Assembly: GCA_002869165.1 (NCBI GenBank)
Contig: PKTK01000005.1
Coordinates: 3,344-67,343 of the forward strand
Source of the DNA: Candidatus Parcubacteria bacterium
GTDB taxonomy: Bacteria; Patescibacteria; ABY1; BM507; UBA12075
Reading direction: 5' to 3'
DNA: 64,000 bases
Shown: piece by piece, positions 17,152 through 26,231 of the stretch
Layout: the number at the start of each line of letters is the position of its first letter
How positions within the stretch are numbered: the first letter of the stretch is position 1
The notes under the pieces: generated by a model
Database searches by the model: none
Seen by the model: the letters and a program-made list of their open reading frames with translations, nothing else
Told to the model about the DNA's origin: nothing
Translations under genes and position numbers: made by a program

Positions 17152-19416
17152 TTATTGTCTTTTAAAATTTCTTTTGGGTCTATCACCGTTATTAAACTTT
17201 TTTCTAAATCCACCATTTCCACCATTTCCACCAAATCCACCAACTTGTTTACCTTTTTCTTCTTTCCACAAATCTTCATTCTCCTTTAAACCTTTCATGG
17301 TTAGATTTACTCTTCCCTGATCATCAATTTCTTTTACTCTCACAGTTACTACATCTCCTTCACTTACAAAATCACTTGGCTTACCAACTCTATATGGAGC
17401 CATTTCGCTTACATGAACCATTCCATCTCTACCGGGTAAAAGCTCTACAAACGCACCAAAATCAAGCATGCGAACAACTTTTCCAGTAAAGATTTCTCCA
17501 GCTTCAATTTCTCTTACAATATCTTGAATCCATTTAACTGCCTTTGCTGCTCCCTCAGCGTCATTTCCGCAGACCATCACAAGTCCATCATCTTCAATAT
17601 CAATTTGTACATCACAAACATCAATTATTTCATTGATTACCTTTCCACCTGTACCAATAACCTCTCTTATTTTTTCTGGATCAATATGAAATGAAGTAAT
17701 ACGTGGCGCATACGGAGATAAATCTTTATTTGGCTCAGGGATTGTATCAGTGATCACTTTTAATATTTTGAGTCTAGCTGTTTTAGCTTGTCTTAAAGCT
17801 TCTTTTACGATCTCTGCATTCAAACCATCTGTTTTTGTATCAAGCTGAATTGCAGTTATACCGTCTTCTGTACCAGTTACTTTAAAATCCATACCACCCT
17901 TACCATCTTCTAAATCTTGGATATCGGTAATGACTTGCCAAGAGCTCATATCAGGATAACTAGCCAGACCAATGGCAATACCAGCAACTGGTTTTTTAAT
18001 TGGAATACCTGCATGCATACAAGCAAGAGTTGATGCGCAAGTTGCCCCCATGGAACTAGACCCGTTAGAACCCAATGTTTCTGAAACGAGTCTAATAGTG
18101 TAAGGAAAGTCTTCTTTACTTGGCATCATTGGTTCAAGTGCCTTTTCAGCTAAAGCGCCATGTCCAATATCTCTTCTAGAGGTTCCTCTATTTGGTCTGG
18201 TCTCGCCAACTGAAAATGCTGGAAAATTGTAATGATGCATGAAAGTCTTTTTAGAATTTCCCTCTAATCCTTCTAAGCTTTGAGCGAGTCCTGCCGCTCC
18301 TAATGTAGCCACTGTCAACACTTGAGTTTCACCACGAGAAAAAAGTCCAGCCCCGTGATTTCTTGGTAGAATATCAACATCAGCTTCTAGGTTACGGATA
18401 TCTTCAATATCACGGCCATCAACCCTTCTTTTATTTTCAATAATCTCTTTGGTAATTTCAGTATCAATTGCTTTTTGCACAGTTTTGCCAATCGCAAATT
18501 TTCTATGATCTGAGCCAATTCCTTCAGAAAACAAATACTCATCCAGTTGATCTTTGATGGCTTCAACAGCTAACTTCCTTTCACCTTTTGTGTAATATTC
18601 TTTATTAAATAATATTTGGTTTACATTCTGACCAAGCCAAGCTTCTGCTTTTTTAAGCAATTCTTCTTTTTCCTTTTCTGCTTCTTGTTCATCAACATTC
18701 TTTTTTTGTTCTTTTTCTTCGTGTTTTTTTATTTCTACTTTTGAAGCCATTTCTTTAATCAAGTCAATAACTGGTTTGAGTTCCTTTTGACCGGCTAAAA
18801 TTGCTTCATACATCAAATCTTCCTTAACTTCCTTGCCGCCTGCCTCAATCATTAAAGTTTTTTCTTCAGTTCCAGCTACAATTAAATCAAGTGAAGAATT
18901 CTCTCTTTGTTCATAGGTTGGATTAAAAACAAACTTGTCTTCCATTATACCAACTCTAATACCACCAATTGGCCCCTTCCAATCCGCACCAGAAATTGAC
19001 AATGCAGCAGAAGCTGCAATAAGTCCAACGATATCATAATCATTTTCCTGATCTACTGATAAAGTAGTAAGGACTACTTGAATATCTTTACGAACTGAGT
19101 CATCAAAAAGAGGTCTGATAGATCTATCAATCATCCGACCAGTCAGAACTGACTCATCACTTGGTCTACCTTCACGCTTCACCCACTGTGAACCTTTGAT
19201 AATACCAGCAGCATAAAGCTTTTCCTCAAATTCAACCATCAAAGGAAAGAAGTCAACTCCTTCTCTTTCATATTTGGCCTGAACTACCGTAGCCAAAACA
19301 ACCGTATCTCCGTATTGTACGGTTACAGCTGAATCAGCTTGTTTTGCAAGCTTACCTGTTTTAATTGTTAGAGTACGGCCAAGCCACTCACAACTGAAAA
19401 CATTTTCATTTTTCAT
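17152..19416 (-). CDS. pnp: Polyribonucleotide nucleotidyltransferase (PNPase)
   Basis: PNPase degrades RNA 3' to 5' by phosphorolysis and can add tails in the reverse reaction. The 754-residue product has two RNase PH-like cores, with the family's SVGETRPNRGTSRRDIGHGALAE block cut here by positions about 396-418 and the ETLGSNGSSSMG motif near 436. A KH domain (DPEKIREVIGTGGKVI) and an S1 domain (GKVVRMLDFGAFVEL) follow. A glycine- and arginine-rich basic tail ends the protein. A long hairpin lies in the leader, as in pnp genes that are autoregulated. Confidence 0.97.
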   Translation of the reverse strand: MKNENVFSCEWLGRTLTIKTGKLAKQADSAVTVQYGDTVVLATVVQAKYEREGVDFFPLMVEFEEKLYAAGIIKGSQWVKREGRPSDESVLTGRMIDRSIRPLFDDSVRKDIQVVLTTLSVDQENDYDIVGLIAASAALSISGADWKGPIGGIRVGIMEDKFVFNPTYEQRENSSLDLIVAGTEEKTLMIEAGGKEVKEDLMYEAILAGQKELKPVIDLIKEMASKVEIKKHEEKEQKKNVDEQEAEKEKEELLKKAEAWLGQNVNQILFNKEYYTKGERKLAVEAIKDQLDEYLFSEGIGSDHRKFAIGKTVQKAIDTEITKEIIENKRRVDGRDIEDIRNLEADVDILPRNHGAGLFSRGETQVLTVATLGAAGLAQSLEGLEGNSKKTFMHHYNFPAFSVGETRPNRGTSRRDIGHGALAEKALEPMMPSKEDFPYTIRLVSETLGSNGSSSMGATCASTLACMHAGIPIKKPVAGIAIGLASYPDMSSWQVITDIQDLEDGKGGMDFKVTGTEDGITAIQLDTKTDGLNAEIVKEALRQAKTARLKILKVITDTIPEPNKDLSPYAPRITSFHIDPEKIREVIGTGGKVINEIIDVCDVQIDIEDDGLVMVCGNDAEGAAKAVKWIQDIVREIEAGEIFTGKVVRMLDFGAFVELLPGRDGMVHVSEMAPYRVGKPSDFVSEGDVVTVRVKEIDDQGRVNLTMKGLKENEDLWKEEKGKQVGGFGGNGGNGGFRKKFNNGDRPKRNFKRQ

Positions 19417-19429
19417 GTGTTTCTTGTGA

Positions 19430-19489
19430 ATTGACCACGAGATTAAAGACTAGTAGAAAATCTACATGATCTCAATATCTCATGGTCAA
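19430..19489 (-). promoter_or_regulatory. pnp leader hairpin
   Basis: Outer arms TTGACCACGAGAT and ATCTCATGGTCAA (one mismatch) enclose an inner GTAGA-AAA-TCTAC stem and a second ATCTC/GAGAT pairing. It lies 13-73 bases upstream of the pnp start in the mRNA. In enterobacteria a pnp leader stem is cut by RNase III and used by PNPase for autoregulation; the position and shape are consistent with similar control here, which is inference. Confidence 0.5.
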
Positions 19490-19545
19490 CTATTATTATA
19501 AATTATTAACTGAAAACTATTGGTATAATTTTCAATTTATAATTC

Positions 19546-19570
19546 TGGAACAGAAATTTTCTGCTCCAGA
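19546..19570 (-). terminator. Hairpin between the NYN operon and pnp
   Basis: CTGGAACAGAA and TTCTGCTCCAG form an 11-bp stem with one mismatch and a 3-base loop, just downstream (on the minus strand) of the 62-residue gene. The following sequence is A/T-rich but without a long T run, so termination may be weak. Confidence 0.5.
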
Positions 19571-19578
19571 TTTCCGTC

Positions 19579-19767
19579 TTATTCTTTAATTTTTCGTATC
19601 CTTCTGCTCTGCTTCAAAATATTTTTTGTCTTTCTTTTAAAATCAGGATTATTTAATATTTTTTCAAACCTTTTGGCAATACCTGGCGAAAACAATTCTC
19701 TTGCTTTTATTTTTAACTCTGGATGATAACCACAAAACTCTCTGCAAAAAAAAGACACGGATTGCAT
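19579..19767 (-). CDS. Small basic protein, unknown function
   Basis: The 62-residue, Lys/Arg-rich product follows the NYN gene by 12 bp, with an AAGGA site before its ATG, so it is probably the second gene of that operon. The C-terminal half (FKRKTKNILKQSRRIRKIKE) is strongly basic, which would suit RNA binding. No family is recognised; a spurious frame remains possible. Confidence 0.5.
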   Translation of the reverse strand: MQSVSFFCREFCGYHPELKIKARELFSPGIAKRFEKILNNPDFKRKTKNILKQSRRIRKIKE

Positions 19768-19779
19768 TTTAACATCCTT

Positions 19780-20280
19780 TTATTTTCTAAGTAAATACTT
19801 CTTTGAATCACTTAGATTCAAAAAGTCGTCTGATGAATCAATTAAAGCCGAAGAGGTAGTTTGCCTAAAGCCAACTACCTCTACTAAACAGCCTTTTGTA
19901 TTTTGAATATATTCAACGAGTGGTAAATAATCACCATCGCCTGATACAATTATAATAACATCAAGTTTTGAAGCAAGTTTAATTGCATCCATAGCAATTC
20001 CAACATCCCAATCTGCTTTTTTTGCGCCACCCGCAAAAATTTGCAAGTCTTTCATTTTCACCTCAAAACCCTGTGAAGAAAGCGCTTCAAAAAATGGAGT
20101 CTCTTCCTCAGTTTCAGTTTTAATTACATAAGCAATGGCTCTAACTAATTTTCTGCCTGCAACTGATGCTTTTAAAACTTCATTGAAATTAACTCTGGTG
20201 TGATACAAATTTTTTGCAGAGTGGTACATGTTTGATACGTCCACCAATACGCCTACTCTCTGCTCCTTGTGTTTTATCAT
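19780..20280 (-). CDS. NYN-domain (LabA/DUF88-like) putative ribonuclease
   Basis: The 166-residue product starts with VGVLVDVSNMYHSAKN and contains KADWDVGIAMDA and IIIVSGDGDYLPLV. These give the four conserved acidic residues of the NYN/PIN-like nuclease fold. NYN proteins of this group are thought to process RNA. It lies between rpsO and pnp, an RNA-metabolism neighbourhood that fits such a role. Confidence 0.82.
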   Translation of the reverse strand: MIKHKEQRVGVLVDVSNMYHSAKNLYHTRVNFNEVLKASVAGRKLVRAIAYVIKTETEEETPFFEALSSQGFEVKMKDLQIFAGGAKKADWDVGIAMDAIKLASKLDVIIIVSGDGDYLPLVEYIQNTKGCLVEVVGFRQTTSSALIDSSDDFLNLSDSKKYLLRK

Positions 20281-20373
20281 AGTAAATATTAAATACTAAA
20301 TCACGAATCCTAAATAAATTCAAAAACAGTAAATTTTAATGTTTAAAACTTTTTATTTTAGATTTAAATAAAT

Positions 20374-20736
20374 TTATACTTCTTCTTCCTCTTCTTCAAC
20401 TTCTTCCTCCATTGCCATTAAAGCTTCTTCTTTTCTTTTCTTTTCTTCTTCATCGTCAATCATTTTTTTAGCAATTTTAAGCTTAAGTTTTTTTGCCAAA
20501 TCTTTGAAAGATTCTTCATTTTCTTTTTGTAAATACTTAAGAAGTCTTCTTCTTTCGCCTACCTTTTTAAGCAAACCTCTTCTTGAAGAATGGTCTTGTT
20601 TGTGTGATTTTAGGTGATCTGATAATTGAGCTATTTCTTCAGTTAAAATAGCAATTTGCACCTCTGTTGAACCAGTATCATTTTCGTGTTTTTTAAATCT
20701 GTTAATGATACGTTGTTTTACTTTTTTGTCTATCAT
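20374..20736 (-). CDS. rpsO: 30S ribosomal protein S15 with acidic tail
   Basis: Residues 1-88 match S15 (HENDTGSTEVQIA, HLKSHKQDHSSRRGLL, RRRLLKYLQ), which binds 16S rRNA early in small-subunit assembly. The protein continues for about 30 residues beyond the normal S15 end with KKRKEEALMAMEEEVEEEEEEV, an unusual strongly acidic extension. The rpsO-pnp proximity is common in bacteria. The leader (20737-20820) may carry the S15-binding regulatory site, but no clear structure was assigned. Confidence 0.95.
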   Translation of the reverse strand: MIDKKVKQRIINRFKKHENDTGSTEVQIAILTEEIAQLSDHLKSHKQDHSSRRGLLKKVGERRRLLKYLQKENEESFKDLAKKLKLKIAKKMIDDEEEKKRKEEALMAMEEEVEEEEEEV

Positions 20737-21057
20737 TTTTTTCTTTTCCCTAACCGAGAATAGCTTATTTACCTAAACCAAGAAAGGGTCATTAATTATT
20801 TAGTGTTAAACAAGTCAACAATAACATTTTTTTTGAAAATTTGCAATACTTTATTCATATTAAAAATAATTACCTGTATATATATAAAATCACAAACAAT
20901 ATTGACTAAAAACATCTTTTATAATATACTAATTTTTACTTAATATTAGATAAAAATTTATTATACTTAATATATGCTTTATTACAAGCTTATTATTAAT
21001 ATTATTTTAATATTTTTATAATATATTATAAGTAAGAATAATAAATAAATTAAAAAT
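20737..21057. other. Divergent intergenic region, rpsO leader and response-regulator promoter
   Basis: About 320 bases of very A+T-rich DNA separate the divergent rpsO and response-regulator genes. The first 80 bases next to rpsO are less A+T-rich and probably are its leader. A TATAAT lies at 21017-21022, about 36 bases before the regulator's ATG. No gene or repeat is seen. Confidence 0.4.
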
Positions 21058-21747
21058 ATGACAATACTAGTAGTTGAAGATGAAATTAAAATTACAAGAT
21101 TTATAAAAAAGGGGTTGGAAATGGAACACTACACAGTAGACACAGCTTATGATGGAGAAGAAGCCTTGGATAAAATCGAAATAAATGATTATGATTTAAT
21201 TATTTTAGATATTATGCTCCCCAAAATTAATGGAATAGAAGTATGCGCAAAAGTAAGAGAAAAAAAGATTGAAGCCCCTATTATCATGTTAACTGCCAAG
21301 GATACTGTTGATGATCGTATCAAAGGACTTGATGCAGGAGCAGATGATTATTTGGTTAAACCTTTTGCTTTTGGTGAATTACTGGCTAGAATTCGAGCTT
21401 TATTGCGCAGAGAAAAAACCACCAAAGCAACCAAGCTAAAGGTGGGTGATCTTGTACTTGATCCAGCAACTCATGAAGTTTTTCGTGGAGACAAAGAAAT
21501 CGAATTATCAAGTAAAGAATATCGTTTATTAGATTATATGATGCGTAGACCAGGAAATGTTTGCACTAGAACCATGATTGGCGAACATATTTGGGGTTAC
21601 AATTTTAATGATGACTCAAATGTAATTGATGTCTATATAAGTTATTTAAGAAAAAAAATTGATACTGGTTTTAATAAAAAACTTATTCACACAATAAGAG
21701 ATGTAGGCTACAAAATTCAGTACAAATCTAGACCTATTAATAGATAA
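21058..21747 (+). CDS. OmpR/PhoB-family response regulator
   Basis: The 229-residue product has a receiver domain (acidic pocket VVEDE, phosphoacceptor D51 in LIILDIMLP, Lys in LVKPF) and a C-terminal winged helix ending in the HTIRDVGYKI wing typical of OmpR/PhoB proteins. Phosphorylation by the kinase encoded 8 bp downstream should control DNA binding. The target genes are not apparent. Confidence 0.93.
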   Translation: MTILVVEDEIKITRFIKKGLEMEHYTVDTAYDGEEALDKIEINDYDLIILDIMLPKINGIEVCAKVREKKIEAPIIMLTAKDTVDDRIKGLDAGADDYLVKPFAFGELLARIRALLRREKTTKATKLKVGDLVLDPATHEVFRGDKEIELSSKEYRLLDYMMRRPGNVCTRTMIGEHIWGYNFNDDSNVIDVYISYLRKKIDTGFNKKLIHTIRDVGYKIQYKSRPINR

Positions 21748-21754
21748 CAAAAAA

Positions 21755-24637
21755 ATGGATCCAAAAACTTTTTTTGAAATAAAAGATAGCGTTTTTCCTG
21801 TGCGTGGACTAAAGTCCACGTTAAATTTTTTACTTAAAAAAATTGATTCAATAGAAGAAAATATAAACTTAAATGCAATTTATGAGATAATTTCTATCAA
21901 TTTAAAAAAGCACAACATTAGTTCTCTTATTTCCATTATTGATGAGGCTAATAGTAGTGTTTTTATTAAACACTACTCCTTACCAAAAAAAATTGAAGCA
22001 ATGATACAAAAGAAAGAATTTTCTGTTAATTCTTTCAAAAAAACCAGTCACTATAATAATTGCATTGAGAGAAAAAAGTCGATTTATATCAAAAAAAGGA
22101 TTAATAGCATAATAAAAGACCATAAACTTGAAAAGGAAATTCCTGAAACTCACAATGAGATAAATTCGATTATTTCTCCTTTAATTTTACGCGGCGAAAT
22201 AATTGGGATTATTGAAATACTTTCAAAAGATCTTACTCGAAATGATATACAAGCAGTTGATGACTTTTCAAAGCGACTTGTTTCTTCAATTACTAACAAC
22301 ATCTTTTTCCATGAAATAATAAGTTCGGAAAAAAAATATCGTACTCTTTTTACAAACTCAAGCGATGGCTTGGCTTTTTTTGATTTAGAAAAACAAAGAT
22401 TTATTGAAATCAATAGATCAATGGAAAAAATTATTTCTTTTTCAGAACAAGAATTAAAAAAAATAAACCTAAGCAAACTTCTTTTAAACCACCAAAATAA
22501 CCGTCTATTAAAAATGGTGTCAAACATAAGAAAAAATGAATACGGTTACAAATTACCTCTAAAAATTTCTGAAATCATAATAGACAAAAACGGAAATGAA
22601 AGATTTTGCAATATTGAGATCAACCAAACAACTGATAAAAATATTTTATATTTTAATTTTCAAGACATAACTGAAAAAAAGAGAATTGAAAATCTCCTTA
22701 AACAAAGCGAAGAAAAATATCGACGTTTAGTTGATCAAGCTAGTGATGGTGTCATTTTATTAAATACAAAAGGGTTAATAACATTCGCTAATGAAGCTAC
22801 CTCTGAAATTCTTAGCTATCCAATAAATGAAATAATTAATAGCCATTTTTCAAAATTTCTTCACCCAGGTGATTTTTTCATGGTTAAAGAAAGATTCAGT
22901 GCTAGAATAGCCAACAAAATAGCACCAACTAATTATGAATTTCGAATTAAAACAAAAGATAAAAAAACAAAACATATCAGTTACATTGGTAGCATAATTA
23001 AGCAAAACAAAAAAATAACTGGTATTCAAGCAACAATTATAGATATAAGTAAGAGTGTAGAACTACAAAAGAAAATCAAAGAATCAAAAAGACATTACGA
23101 AAACGTCATTGATTCCATTCAAGATGACATTGTAGTGATTAGAAAAAACTTTAAAATTGCAAGTTGCAACAAATCATTTGCCAAAAGTATAGGCATGTCG
23201 CCAGAAAAACTTAAAGATGAATATTGTTATAATATTTTCCCAAAATATAAAAAGAACATTTTAAAAAGTCACTGTTCTAAAAAATTCTGCTACTCAGTCT
23301 GTAAGAATATTAAGATTTTTGAAAATGGAAAAAAACAAACATATTACGAAACTATAAAAAATCACAATGGCAAAAATTATTACTACGTAATCAAAACTTT
23401 TCCAGTAAAAGAACAAAATGAAACTCGTGAAATTGTTATAACCATAAGAGACGTTAGTGAAAAATATAGAGCCGAAGAAGAAAATAAAAGACTTACAGAA
23501 CTTACTAAAAAAATTCTTGATGCTTCTCCGGTTAGTATTATTGCCTTAGATAAAAGAGGTATTATTTTAGCAGCAAACAACCTAGCCAGAATAATGATGG
23601 AAACAAAAGAACAACCCCTGGTTGGAAGAAAATTAACTAACACCAAAGAAATAAAAAATAATTCCATAATACAGAAAAAGTATCATGAGCTTTTAACAAA
23701 TGGTCATTCTTTTTTCTATGACAATCTTTCTTATTACGATAGTAAAAGCAAAGAAAAAAAATATCTTAATATAATTGCTGTTCCCTTATATGAACAAAAA
23801 GGTAGAATAAGCGGAGCTATATCTATGGCAATTGATAATACTGAAAAAATATTAGCCCAAAATAAATTAGAAAAATTAAATGAAGAACTGGAAAGAAAAG
23901 TAAAAAAAAGAACCGAAGAACTTTATAATACAAACAGAGAACTTAGTAAAGTACTAAAACTAAAGTCAAAATTTATTTCAGATGCAAGTCACGAACTTAG
24001 AACCCCGCTAACCATCATACAAGGCAATTTGGATCTAGCCATTAGTGAAAGCTTAAAAGAAAAAAACAATATACCTGAAAGCTATGAGCTAATAAAAAAA
24101 GAAATTGAACAAATGACTGGCATTTTGTCAGATTTAACCATGCTAACGAATGCTGACTCAAACAGTGAAAAGATTAATTCTGAAAAAATTGACCTCAATC
24201 TACTAGCCAAGGCCGTAGCGCAATCTCTAATGGTAATAGCAGATCAAAAAAACATACAACTTAAAGCACATTTAGAAAATAAAAGTGTAATTTTTATAGG
24301 CGATGAAACAAAACTTGAAAGACTACTACTAAATATTACACTAAATGCAATTAAATACACAGAAAAGGGCTCTGTTGAAATATTCGTAAAAAAAGACAAA
24401 AACCAGTTAAGGTTGATTGTTAAAGATACAGGCATCGGTATTCCTGAAGAAGATCTTCCATATATTTTTGAACGTTTTTACAGAGTAGATAAAGCCAGAT
24501 CCAGAAATATAGGCGGAACTGGTCTTGGTTTGTCAATATGCAAATGGATTGCTGAAGCTCATAATGGAAGTATAATAGTAGACTCCAAGCTCAACGAAGG
24601 CACAACCTTTACAACAATACTTCCTTTAAACAAATAA
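21755..24637 (+). CDS. Cytosolic multi-PAS sensor histidine kinase
   Basis: The 960-residue product lacks any transmembrane segment. A GAF-like region (residues about 40-190) is followed by four PAS-like repeats (about 195-310, 320-440, 445-570 and 580-700), a charged coiled coil (about 700-740), the HisKA box DASHELRTPLT with the phosphorylated His near 746, and an HATPase domain (NAIKYTEKG, DTGIGIPEEDL, GGTGLGLSI). It should phosphorylate the OmpR-type regulator encoded just upstream in response to a cytoplasmic signal. PAS3 holds a Cys-rich stretch (about residues 510-525: HCSKKFCYSVC) that might bind metal or sense redox. Confidence 0.92.
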   Translation: MDPKTFFEIKDSVFPVRGLKSTLNFLLKKIDSIEENINLNAIYEIISINLKKHNISSLISIIDEANSSVFIKHYSLPKKIEAMIQKKEFSVNSFKKTSHYNNCIERKKSIYIKKRINSIIKDHKLEKEIPETHNEINSIISPLILRGEIIGIIEILSKDLTRNDIQAVDDFSKRLVSSITNNIFFHEIISSEKKYRTLFTNSSDGLAFFDLEKQRFIEINRSMEKIISFSEQELKKINLSKLLLNHQNNRLLKMVSNIRKNEYGYKLPLKISEIIIDKNGNERFCNIEINQTTDKNILYFNFQDITEKKRIENLLKQSEEKYRRLVDQASDGVILLNTKGLITFANEATSEILSYPINEIINSHFSKFLHPGDFFMVKERFSARIANKIAPTNYEFRIKTKDKKTKHISYIGSIIKQNKKITGIQATIIDISKSVELQKKIKESKRHYENVIDSIQDDIVVIRKNFKIASCNKSFAKSIGMSPEKLKDEYCYNIFPKYKKNILKSHCSKKFCYSVCKNIKIFENGKKQTYYETIKNHNGKNYYYVIKTFPVKEQNETREIVITIRDVSEKYRAEEENKRLTELTKKILDASPVSIIALDKRGIILAANNLARIMMETKEQPLVGRKLTNTKEIKNNSIIQKKYHELLTNGHSFFYDNLSYYDSKSKEKKYLNIIAVPLYEQKGRISGAISMAIDNTEKILAQNKLEKLNEELERKVKKRTEELYNTNRELSKVLKLKSKFISDASHELRTPLTIIQGNLDLAISESLKEKNNIPESYELIKKEIEQMTGILSDLTMLTNADSNSEKINSEKIDLNLLAKAVAQSLMVIADQKNIQLKAHLENKSVIFIGDETKLERLLLNITLNAIKYTEKGSVEIFVKKDKNQLRLIVKDTGIGIPEEDLPYIFERFYRVDKARSRNIGGTGLGLSICKWIAEAHNGSIIVDSKLNEGTTFTTILPLNK

Positions 24638-24675
24638 AAAAATAGACTTACAAATTAAGTCTATTTTTTTATTTG
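24631..24675. terminator. 20-bp perfect-stem bidirectional terminator
   Basis: The arms 24631-24650 and 24656-24675 are perfect complements with a 5-base loop. It overlaps the kinase stop codon and serves the convergent desulfoferrodoxin operon as well. Confidence 0.88.
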
Positions 24676-24682
24676 TGCAAAA

Positions 24683-25057
24683 TTATTTTTTCCAAAGTCC
24701 GTGCAAATTACAATACGCTCTGGCACTTACGTCAGTAGCTGTAATTTTAAACTTTGCAGTTGGCAAATCGCCTGGTTTTAGGTTCTTTCGATAAACTTTA
24801 TTTGGAGTAATTATCTCAATCCACTCAATAAAGTGAGCTTCTTCCATAGGGTGATCCACTTCTCCAATTCTTACAATTATTTCGTCTTCTGTTTTTTTAA
24901 TCACTGGAACGTGTTTTTCGACAGCAGCATCCACTGTATTCTCTTCCATTAATCCCATTGGTGCTCCACAACAAACCAGTTGACCTGGCCCAATATGCAA
25001 AACTTCTACAATATTGCCACAAGCTTCACATTTATAAATTTGATTTTGTTGAGTCAT
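24683..25057 (-). CDS. dfx: Desulfoferrodoxin (superoxide reductase)
   Basis: The 124-residue product has the desulforedoxin domain (YKCEACG...LVCCGAPM, four Cys for iron centre I) and the neelaredoxin domain with EKHVP, HPMEEAHFIEWIE and AYCNLHG, giving the His4-Cys ligands of centre II. It reduces superoxide to hydrogen peroxide without producing oxygen. It is last in a three-gene operon with two rubrerythrin-type proteins that can remove the peroxide, the usual oxygen-defence set of anaerobes. Confidence 0.95.
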   Translation of the reverse strand: MTQQNQIYKCEACGNIVEVLHIGPGQLVCCGAPMGLMEENTVDAAVEKHVPVIKKTEDEIIVRIGEVDHPMEEAHFIEWIEIITPNKVYRKNLKPGDLPTAKFKITATDVSARAYCNLHGLWKK

Positions 25058-25066
25058 ATTTTTATG

Positions 25067-25591
25067 TTAATTATATTTTTTATTCATCTCTTCATCCAAC
25101 ACAATGTGGTCTTTTTCAACATTCATAATTGCCTCAAACACTTCCCTGACTCTGTCTTCTGTTGCTTCAGAAAGTGCTTTAGCATAAAATTCTACTGCTC
25201 GCTCCTCTCGATCTTGTGATGCTTTTAAACAAGCCGCTACATCATCTTCGCAGGCCTCATTTATTTCTGGAAGGTTTTCGGGTTTGAGAATTTTTTCAAA
25301 CACTTCAGCGTGTTCTCTTTCAACTTTGTAAAGCCCTTTGAACATCAAAGCAACTTCTGTGTTTGACAAAGTCTTGGAAGCGCATTTATAAAAAGAGGCA
25401 TTAGACAGCTCTAATTTCAAAGCGTCTTCAAAATTTTTTCTACTAACTTCACTCAACTCAACGTTATTGGTGTCTTTCCAAACATGAGCTAAGCCTAAAT
25501 ACTTTTGTGCTACTCCGCAAAAAGGACATGTTGGCGGAATATTATCGCCAATATACACCTCTCCACAAATTCGACATACAAAAATTTTCAT
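25067..25591 (-). CDS. Rubrerythrin-type protein with N-terminal rubredoxin domain
   Basis: The 174-residue product starts with a rubredoxin motif (CRICGEVY and CPFCG) followed by a four-helix ferritin-like domain with ExxH motifs (VEREHAE, VEKDHI). Domain order is reversed compared with classic rubrerythrin, as in reverse rubrerythrins of anaerobes that act as peroxidases. It lies 2 bp from the rubrerythrin gene upstream and 9 bp from desulfoferrodoxin downstream. Confidence 0.88.
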   Translation of the reverse strand: MKIFVCRICGEVYIGDNIPPTCPFCGVAQKYLGLAHVWKDTNNVELSEVSRKNFEDALKLELSNASFYKCASKTLSNTEVALMFKGLYKVEREHAEVFEKILKPENLPEINEACEDDVAACLKASQDREERAVEFYAKALSEATEDRVREVFEAIMNVEKDHIVLDEEMNKKYN

Positions 25592-25593
25592 AT

Positions 25594-26178
25594 TTAATAA
25601 ATTTCATTTTTTAATTGATAATAAGACTGAGGATGTCCACAAGCAGGACAAGTATCAGGAGCTTCTAGTCCTTTGTGTTCATAGCCACATTCTCGGCAAA
25701 CCCATGATTGTTCTGTATCTCTCTTGTAAACCTGACCAGCTTCTATATTTACAAGAAGTTTTTGATATCTTTCTTCGTGATGAGCTTCAGCTACAGCAAT
25801 ATTTCTAAGTCTTTTGGCAATGTCTACCAAACCTTCTTCGTCTGCTACTTTTGCAAAATCAGGATACATATTTGTGTGTTCATGATTTTCGCCCGCAATA
25901 GCTGCCTTTAAATTTTCAATAGTAGTAGCAACTATAGTTGGACACCCTGCCTCCAAAGTTATTTCAGAATAATCATCGCTTGACTTGGCTTTTAAATCGT
26001 TGATCATTTGCATCAACCATTTGGCATGCTCCTTTTCTTGTTCAGCAGTTTCTGTAAAAATTGCGGCGATCTGTTCAAACCCCTCTTTTTTGGCAATGCT
26101 TGCATACATACTATATCTGTTTCTTGCTTGAGATTCACCAATAAAGGCTGCTGCTAGATTTTTAATTGTTTTTTCCAT
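25594..26178 (-). CDS. rbr: Rubrerythrin
   Basis: The 194-residue product begins MEKTIKNLAAAFIGESQARNR and has ferritin-like ExxH motifs (EQEKEHAKW, EAHHEERY) and a C-terminal rubredoxin (CRECGYEHKG, CPACGHP). Rubrerythrin reduces hydrogen peroxide at a di-iron site. The frame extends upstream to 26253, but that would overlap mutM and add a poorly conserved hydrophobic stretch, so I placed the start at 26178. Confidence 0.94.
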   Translation of the reverse strand: MEKTIKNLAAAFIGESQARNRYSMYASIAKKEGFEQIAAIFTETAEQEKEHAKWLMQMINDLKAKSSDDYSEITLEAGCPTIVATTIENLKAAIAGENHEHTNMYPDFAKVADEEGLVDIAKRLRNIAVAEAHHEERYQKLLVNIEAGQVYKRDTEQSWVCRECGYEHKGLEAPDTCPACGHPQSYYQLKNEIY

Positions 26179-26231
26179 AATATTTATCTTTTTTGCACCA
26201 ACTAAAAGTATAATGCTAAAAGTATTAATAA

